DNA from: Sulfurovum sp.
GTDB taxonomy: Bacteria > Campylobacterota > Campylobacteria > Campylobacterales > Sulfurovaceae
DNA length: 64,000 nucleotides
Assembly: GCA_027071315.1 (NCBI GenBank)
Contig: JALSUP010000038.1
Span: 19,712 to 83,711, forward strand
Reading direction: 5' to 3'
Made by a program: the position numbers and the translations under genes. Shown one piece after another: positions 58,577-64,000 of the stretch. How positions within the stretch are numbered: position 1 is the first letter of the stretch; the number at the start of each line of letters is the position of its first letter. Below the pieces are notes generated by a model. That model did not search any database and was not told the DNA's origin. It saw nothing but the letters and a program-made list of their open reading frames with translations.

Positions 58577-59998
58577 GTGATGCAAAAGGTATTTAAATCG
58601 TGTTATGACTTGGACAAACGCTGTTATGAACAGTATGGACTGAATGAAGATATTTTAATGGAACATGCCGCAAGAGGGATGGCCGAGTACATTCAAAGTA
58701 AATGTGTGCCAGGTTCGACGCTTCTCATTGTTGCAGGCGTGGGGAACAATGGTGCAGACGGTATTGTTCTGGCACGGCAGCTTCATGGTGAATATGATGT
58801 CAGACTTTTTCTTCCTTTTCCTGTGAAGTCAGAGATGGCAAAAATACAGTTGAAAAGAGCCGAAGCTCTGGGTGTGAACATGGTTGATGTGGTGCAGGAG
58901 GCAGATGTTGTGGTCGATGCTCTCTTTGGGGCAGGGCTCAGTAGGGAATTAGATGCAAAAACACAAAAGATCATTCATAAACTCAACGCTCTGAAAGGGT
59001 TTAAGATCGCCTGTGACATTCCTACTGGTGTCAATGAAAAAGGCTTACTCTCTCCCTTCTCCTTCGAAGCAGATGTGACCATCACTATGGGAGCCCTCAA
59101 AGAAGCTTTGTATGTCGATGAGAGTAAAGATGTGACAGGTGAGATCATTCAGGTTGACCTCGGCATAAGCCGAGAGCATTATGAAACGGTGAGTGCGGTA
59201 CAGGTTCTGGAAGCTTTAGACCTTTGTCTGCCAGGTAGAAAGAAGCAGGTGACGCATAAAGGGAGTTTTGGCCATGCGGCTATTTTCTGCGGAGAGAAAG
59301 AGGGTGCGGGGATCATTGCAGGTACGGCAGCCAGCAGATTTGGTGCAGGGCTGACAACTTTAGTCGTGCATGAAAAAATTTCCCCTCCAGCATTTCTGAT
59401 GCACTCCACAGTCGTGCCTGACAATGCCACGGCCTTGGCTATAGGTATGGGGTTGGGAGACCACTTTGACTCTGACTTCCTTCAAAAGTATGTCATTGAG
59501 TCCCATTTGCCTATTGTTCTGGATGCGGACAGCTTTTATTCTAAAGAACTACTCTCTGTACTGAAACAAAAAGAGCGTGAAATTGTCATTACTCCGCACC
59601 CCAAAGAGTTCGTCTCTCTCTGGAAAATTTTGACAGGTGAAGTGTTAACAGTAGAAGAGATACAAAAAAATCGTTTTGAAACAGTACGAAATTTTAATGC
59701 ACGTTACCCGCATGTCACTTTACTCTTAAAAGGGGCAACGATGCTGATGATGCAGGAGGAAGATCTCTACATTAACCCTTTGGGCTCTTCCGTTTTGAGT
59801 AAAGGAGGATCAGGAGACGTTCTTTCGGGACTCATTGTCTCTCTTCTGGCACAGGGATACTCTGCCCTTGAAGCAAGTCAGCAGGCTTCTTTAGCCTTGG
59901 TACTTGCAGCAAAGCAGTATAAGGGTGCTTCTTATGCTCTGCTGGCCACAGATATTATTGCTGAAGTGGTAAATCTGGAGTTGTCTCTTCCTGCATAA
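58577..59998 (+). CDS. nnr: Bifunctional NAD(P)H-hydrate epimerase/dehydratase
   Basis: GVGNNGADGIVLARQL (YjeF_N), VITPHPKEF and KGGSGDVLSGLI (carbohydrate kinase-like). Confidence 0.93.
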   Translation: MMQKVFKSCYDLDKRCYEQYGLNEDILMEHAARGMAEYIQSKCVPGSTLLIVAGVGNNGADGIVLARQLHGEYDVRLFLPFPVKSEMAKIQLKRAEALGVNMVDVVQEADVVVDALFGAGLSRELDAKTQKIIHKLNALKGFKIACDIPTGVNEKGLLSPFSFEADVTITMGALKEALYVDESKDVTGEIIQVDLGISREHYETVSAVQVLEALDLCLPGRKKQVTHKGSFGHAAIFCGEKEGAGIIAGTAASRFGAGLTTLVVHEKISPPAFLMHSTVVPDNATALAIGMGLGDHFDSDFLQKYVIESHLPIVLDADSFYSKELLSVLKQKEREIVITPHPKEFVSLWKILTGEVLTVEEIQKNRFETVRNFNARYPHVTLLLKGATMLMMQEEDLYINPLGSSVLSKGGSGDVLSGLIVSLLAQGYSALEASQQASLALVLAAKQYKGASYALLATDIIAEVVNLELSLPA

Positions 59999-61193
59999 GC
60001 GGTTTGCTGTCTTCCAGCAGTAACACAGGCTTAATGAACGGTGCTACTTTAAAAAGGAAATCGATAATGGACATAATGGGTGTGCCGTAGAAAAATTTGG
60101 CCTGATGGTCATACTGCCAGAGCTGGTCACTATAGATAAAATTTTGATGCGGACCGTCCCCAATGTTGTCTCTGTTCCTGTCAAATCCCTCGTATCTGCC
60201 CCAGTAGTTATAGGCGATCAGGTTATTTCTCGTGTATCCGTCGCGTGTGTCTTTGACGACATCATCCATGTTGCCTTTGATGACATTGTGTGTGATGACA
60301 TTGTTTTTGATGGCGGCATGAAAATGCAGGGCTTCCCCATTGTATAAAAAGAGATTGTGGGAGATGAATCGCTGTCGGGTCTGTTCTGCAGCTTTGGTAT
60401 CGATGTAGAGGGCTTTGGCATTGTACTTGAGTACATTGTTGCTGAAGTGAAAGTTGGACACTTTATCTGCGACCACACCAATGCCCGCAGCACCTTTGGA
60501 ACTCAATATCCTGTTTCCAGTCACATTGGTATCTTTCACTCCCATGAGTAACATGCCCACAGAGTTGTACTGAAAGAGATTGTTTTTTATGACATTGTGC
60601 GGGCTCATAGAGAGGTGCAGACCAAAACGGTTGTTTTTGAAAGTATTGCCTTCTATACGATTGTGTTTTGCAAATGCAAGCGTCACATCTCTGCTCTCTT
60701 CAATGGTATTGTTTTTGATGAGGTTGTTTTTCGCATACCAGATCTTCAAGGCATCTCCCCGTAGAGAAATATCGAAGGGTTTGGAGCGTATGTGGTTGTT
60801 GCTGATGTTACACTCCTGTACCATATTCATATCGATCCCATAGAGGGCATCGGAGATCGTACACTTGTCAACGGTACAGCGCTTTACATGGTGCAGCTCA
60901 ATGGCGGCATCCAGGTTTTCCATTCTTTCTCCGGAGCCGGATATGTGCAGGTTCTTCAGAATGACATTGTCGCTGTTAATGGTAATGACCGTGCCTTTGC
61001 CTTTTCCCTGAATGTGTACGGCATCTCCTTTTCCTAAAAGTGTCAGGGCTTTGTTGATGACAATGTTGCCTTGGTAGAGACCATTGGGCAGTTTGATGGT
61101 CGCACCCACAGGCGCCTTGTCAATACTCTCTTGTAACACAGAGGCAGAAGCATACATAAACAGTACAAATGAGAGCAATAAGATACGAAACAT
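59955..61193 (-). CDS. NosD-like parallel beta-helix protein with signal peptide
   Basis: Repeated right-handed beta-helix pattern; YNYWGRYEGFDRNRDNIGDGPH as in NosD; overlaps nnr 3' end by 44 bp (convergent). Confidence 0.8.
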   Translation of the reverse strand: MFRILLLSFVLFMYASASVLQESIDKAPVGATIKLPNGLYQGNIVINKALTLLGKGDAVHIQGKGKGTVITINSDNVILKNLHISGSGERMENLDAAIELHHVKRCTVDKCTISDALYGIDMNMVQECNISNNHIRSKPFDISLRGDALKIWYAKNNLIKNNTIEESRDVTLAFAKHNRIEGNTFKNNRFGLHLSMSPHNVIKNNLFQYNSVGMLLMGVKDTNVTGNRILSSKGAAGIGVVADKVSNFHFSNNVLKYNAKALYIDTKAAEQTRQRFISHNLFLYNGEALHFHAAIKNNVITHNVIKGNMDDVVKDTRDGYTRNNLIAYNYWGRYEGFDRNRDNIGDGPHQNFIYSDQLWQYDHQAKFFYGTPIMSIIDFLFKVAPFIKPVLLLEDSKPLMQEETTPDLPLQQ

Positions 61194-61272
61194 AAAAATA
61201 TTCTAGCACAGCTATGCCAAAAGCTATATGTACACATAAGCACAATAAAGCCTAAAACGATAGAATACGTTT

Positions 61273-61833
61273 ATGAAAAAGATAGCCGTACTTTTTAGTG
61301 GCAAAGGATCTAACTTTGCCCATATTGTCAAATATTTACACAACAAAGAGCTACAGGTTGTCGTTGCCTTGACAAATAACCCAAATGCAGAGGGTATTGC
61401 CGTTGCAAAAGAGCACGATATCCCTCTGGAAACAGTAGATTCAAAACAGTTTGAAAACCGTGAAAGTTTCGACAGAGCCGTCCTTGAACGCTTAAGACCC
61501 TATAGGGCGGAGTTGACAGTATTGGCAGGTTTTATGCGTATCTTGACACCTGTGTTTACACAATCTGTCAAGGCTGTCAACCTGCACCCCTCACTCCTGC
61601 CCCGGCACAAAGGATTGAATGCGATTGAAAAAAGTTACCATGACGAATTTGACGAGGGCGGTGTGACGATACATTATGTTTCGTCTGAACTTGACGGGGG
61701 AGAAATCGTACTGCAAAAAAGTATTCCCAAAGAGGGCTTGGACTTTACCGCATATGATGCCAAGGTAAGGATCTTGGAGAAAGAGGCTTTGAGTGAAGCC
61801 ATTGTAAGCATTTTATCGGGAGCGAGAAAATAA
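61273..61833 (+). CDS. purN: Phosphoribosylglycinamide formyltransferase PurN
   Basis: VLFSGKGSNFAHIV, NLHPSLLPRHKGLNAIEKS, HYVSSELDGGEIV. Confidence 0.95.
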   Translation: MKKIAVLFSGKGSNFAHIVKYLHNKELQVVVALTNNPNAEGIAVAKEHDIPLETVDSKQFENRESFDRAVLERLRPYRAELTVLAGFMRILTPVFTQSVKAVNLHPSLLPRHKGLNAIEKSYHDEFDEGGVTIHYVSSELDGGEIVLQKSIPKEGLDFTAYDAKVRILEKEALSEAIVSILSGARK

Positions 61834-61835
61834 AT

Positions 61836-62159
61836 ATGCAATACTACAACGATAAAAGTAACGAATCTGGAGCCAATTTCCTCTTTATGCTCTTTCAAAT
61901 GCTGATGATCCTGGTAGTCTATGGTTTTGTCTATACCTCTTTTGCTGCTGTCAAAATGGCCATTGCCAAATATGACCTGACCGTGATGACCTATCTGCCT
62001 GAATTCATTGCCACCATTGCTTACCCTGTAGTAATGATGAAAACCATGAAAATGTTCAAGTCTGGGAAACGCCAGCGTGCGATTGCCTGGATGATGGCAT
62101 GGGCGTCTATTATCATCGTTGCACTCTATGCGCATCTTTCCCAACTCATCGCAAGCTAA
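61836..62159 (+). CDS. Conserved membrane protein of unknown function
   Basis: 107 aa with several hydrophobic helices; tightly follows purN. Confidence 0.7.
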   Translation: MQYYNDKSNESGANFLFMLFQMLMILVVYGFVYTSFAAVKMAIAKYDLTVMTYLPEFIATIAYPVVMMKTMKMFKSGKRQRAIAWMMAWASIIIVALYAHLSQLIAS

Positions 62160-62169
62160 AAGAGAAATA

Positions 62170-63495
62170 ATGCTAAAACGATTCCCTCCCAAACACCAAA
62201 AAATACTCAAACTCTCCATCCCTGCTGCCATAAATTCGCTGCTCGATATGCTGCAGGTTGTGACCGATCTTATTATGGTGGGGCGTATCTCTGCTTTTGC
62301 TGTTGCTGCTGTAGGACTTGGTTTACAGTCCCTTATGCTGGTCTTTGCTGTGTTGACCGTACTGCATGTGGGAACGTCAGCATTGCTTTCCCGCTTTGTG
62401 GGTGCAGGGAGAATGAAACGGGCATCCATAGGGCTATCTACGCTTTTGCGTTTTGCATTCATGCTGAGTATCCCCGCCATGGTCGCATGGTATTTTTTTG
62501 CATCCAACATTTATGTCTGGTTCGGTACCGCTCCCGAAGTGGTTGCGCTTGGAGAAGACTATGTCCAGATGCTGACATGGATGATGCCGTTTATTTTCAT
62601 CAAAATGGTCTTTGTCTCTTCTTTGAATTCAGCAGGCGATACGACCACGCCTATGAAAGTGAAGATCGTTTCGATCATTTTAAATATTATTTTGAATTAC
62701 CTGTTTATTTTTGGAAACTACGGCTTCCCCGAACTGGGTGTTATGGGTGCTGCTGTCGGTACTGTCATTGTCAATGCCCTGGAGTTTCTGGTCTATGTGG
62801 TCCTCTATGTGAGAGGAAAGACCCCTTTTGTACCGATGACGCTCTTCTCCAGGACACTTCTGCGGCGTGCGCTGAAAGTGGGCATTCCCGCTTCCATTGA
62901 GCGTTCACTGACTTTCGGATCGTTTATGCTTTTCACGGTGGTCATCGCCCATTACGGTACAGCGGTGCTTGCTGGGTATCAGATAGGTCTGCGTGTAGAG
63001 GGGCTGGCATTCATGCCGGGTATCGGTTTCACCATTGCCGCTATGGCGCTGATGGGGCAGGGACTGGGTGCCAAAAAACCTGAACAGGCAAGAGAAGATG
63101 TGATGCTGGTACTGAAGTACACTTCGGGCTTTATGTTCATTCTCTCTTTTTTCATGATCCTCATGCCCGAAAAGATCGTCTGGCTCTTTACGAATGATGC
63201 AGAAACCATTAAAGAGGCCAGTCTCTATTTGCGTATTGTCGGTGTCTCACAGATTCCTTTGGCGTTTAACTTTGTCCTTTCAGGTGCCTTGCGCGGGGCA
63301 GGTGACAGTAGACAAACTATGAAGATCAACCTGATCTCTCTCTGGTTCGTACGTATCATTCCTGCATTTTTGCTCTCCTGGTATTTTGAAAACATTCTTT
63401 TTGTCTATCTTGCGATGATCTCCGATACTTTTGTCAAAGCCATCTGGCTCTGGAGTCGTTTTAACAGCGGAGAGTGGCAGAAGATAAAGGTTTAA
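62170..63495 (+). CDS. MATE-family efflux transporter
   Basis: 12-TM MATE-like sequence (SLNSAGDTTTPMKV, LSGALRGAGDSRQTM); start at ATG 62170 (ORF track 62119). Confidence 0.92.
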   Translation: MLKRFPPKHQKILKLSIPAAINSLLDMLQVVTDLIMVGRISAFAVAAVGLGLQSLMLVFAVLTVLHVGTSALLSRFVGAGRMKRASIGLSTLLRFAFMLSIPAMVAWYFFASNIYVWFGTAPEVVALGEDYVQMLTWMMPFIFIKMVFVSSLNSAGDTTTPMKVKIVSIILNIILNYLFIFGNYGFPELGVMGAAVGTVIVNALEFLVYVVLYVRGKTPFVPMTLFSRTLLRRALKVGIPASIERSLTFGSFMLFTVVIAHYGTAVLAGYQIGLRVEGLAFMPGIGFTIAAMALMGQGLGAKKPEQAREDVMLVLKYTSGFMFILSFFMILMPEKIVWLFTNDAETIKEASLYLRIVGVSQIPLAFNFVLSGALRGAGDSRQTMKINLISLWFVRIIPAFLLSWYFENILFVYLAMISDTFVKAIWLWSRFNSGEWQKIKV

Positions 63496-63498
63496 ATT

Positions 63499-63891
63499 TT
63501 AAAATGAATGTGTAACTTGCAGTCCGATTGCCTTATCCCCTTGAGGTGATACTTTAATAACAGGTGCTAAAATATACTGGTCCGTGATATAGGCACCGAG
63601 TGCAGAGCCGCCTATGTGTGCAGCCATATCCAGCATTTCTCCCTGTACATCACTGCTGTCCTGTGCAATTTCAATCCCCTGTTCTATGATGATAAGGAGT
63701 GAACTGATACCAAAACCGATCAGCTGCCGGTCTTCTGTATAATCAGGGAAATAGTTATCTACAACTGCGGTGATCGCACCAGCCATGACAACGCCTCCGG
63801 CAACATGACTTAACTCACTACCTGTGCTGCTGTTCGCCTGTAATTGAGAAGTGAGTAACAGAATACTTAGTAACATGATAGATTTTTTCAT
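63499..63891 (-). CDS. Predicted exported/membrane protein of unknown function
   Basis: Signal peptide MKKSIMLLSILLLTSQLQANSS; start at second Met of ORF. Confidence 0.65.
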   Translation of the reverse strand: MKKSIMLLSILLLTSQLQANSSTGSELSHVAGGVVMAGAITAVVDNYFPDYTEDRQLIGFGISSLLIIIEQGIEIAQDSSDVQGEMLDMAAHIGGSALGAYITDQYILAPVIKVSPQGDKAIGLQVTHSF

Positions 63892-64000
63892 TTTTTCATC
63901 CCTGATATTGATTGCGGAAAGTATATCCAAAATTTCAATTTCAAACAATTTTTTGTAATACTTTTGTTATTGACCCTTGCTATGATTCGTTCAAAAAAGG

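Noticed and set aside
61674-62510. 278-aa minus-strand ORF across purN, a membrane gene and MATE
   Set aside because: Opposite to three well-supported genes; no recognisable domain.

Overview
The window is a 64 kb piece of a Campylobacterota (epsilonproteobacterial) chromosome. It looks Sulfurovum-like from gene content and protein flavour, which is inference rather than a taxonomic assignment. Most of it is ordinary core genome: the end of a pgl-type N-glycosylation cluster (PglB/C/E/F), gltX, mqnA-like, moaD/moaE/moeA, a carbonic anhydrase + SulP pair, four tRNAs followed by tuf-rpmG-tRNA-Trp-secE-nusG-rplKAJL-rpoB-rpoC, rpsL-rpsG-fusA, queF, gyrB, tsaD, dxr, cdsA, a 12-heme cytochrome c, an RqcH/NFACT protein, leuC, an sdh/frd-like AB pair, purT, rpsU, nnr, a NosD-like protein, purN and a MATE transporter. 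I saw no CRISPR array, prophage, transposase gene or obvious defence island. The most interesting signals are in intergenic DNA. (1) A dense set of REP/BIME-like hairpin pairs carries an outward 5'-GTAG tag; two supply the in-frame stop codon of the neighbouring gene and others sit inside operons, including between rplJ and rplL. (2) A second, unrelated ~350 bp family has terminal inverted repeats. In three copies an internal 8-bp stem differs completely in sequence but stays perfectly complementary around a conserved ~30-nt loop, and two full copies lie in inverted orientation around rqcH-leuC. (3) An S24 (LexA/CI-like) repressor and a stand-alone paralogous DNA-binding domain 27 kb away share a near-identical candidate operator, and an unannotated 37-aa ORF is divergent from the repressor. 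(4) An SdhA/FrdA-like flavoprotein has Gln in place of the covalent-FAD His and no adjacent membrane anchor. All calls come from reading the sequence and supplied translations; no database search was run.
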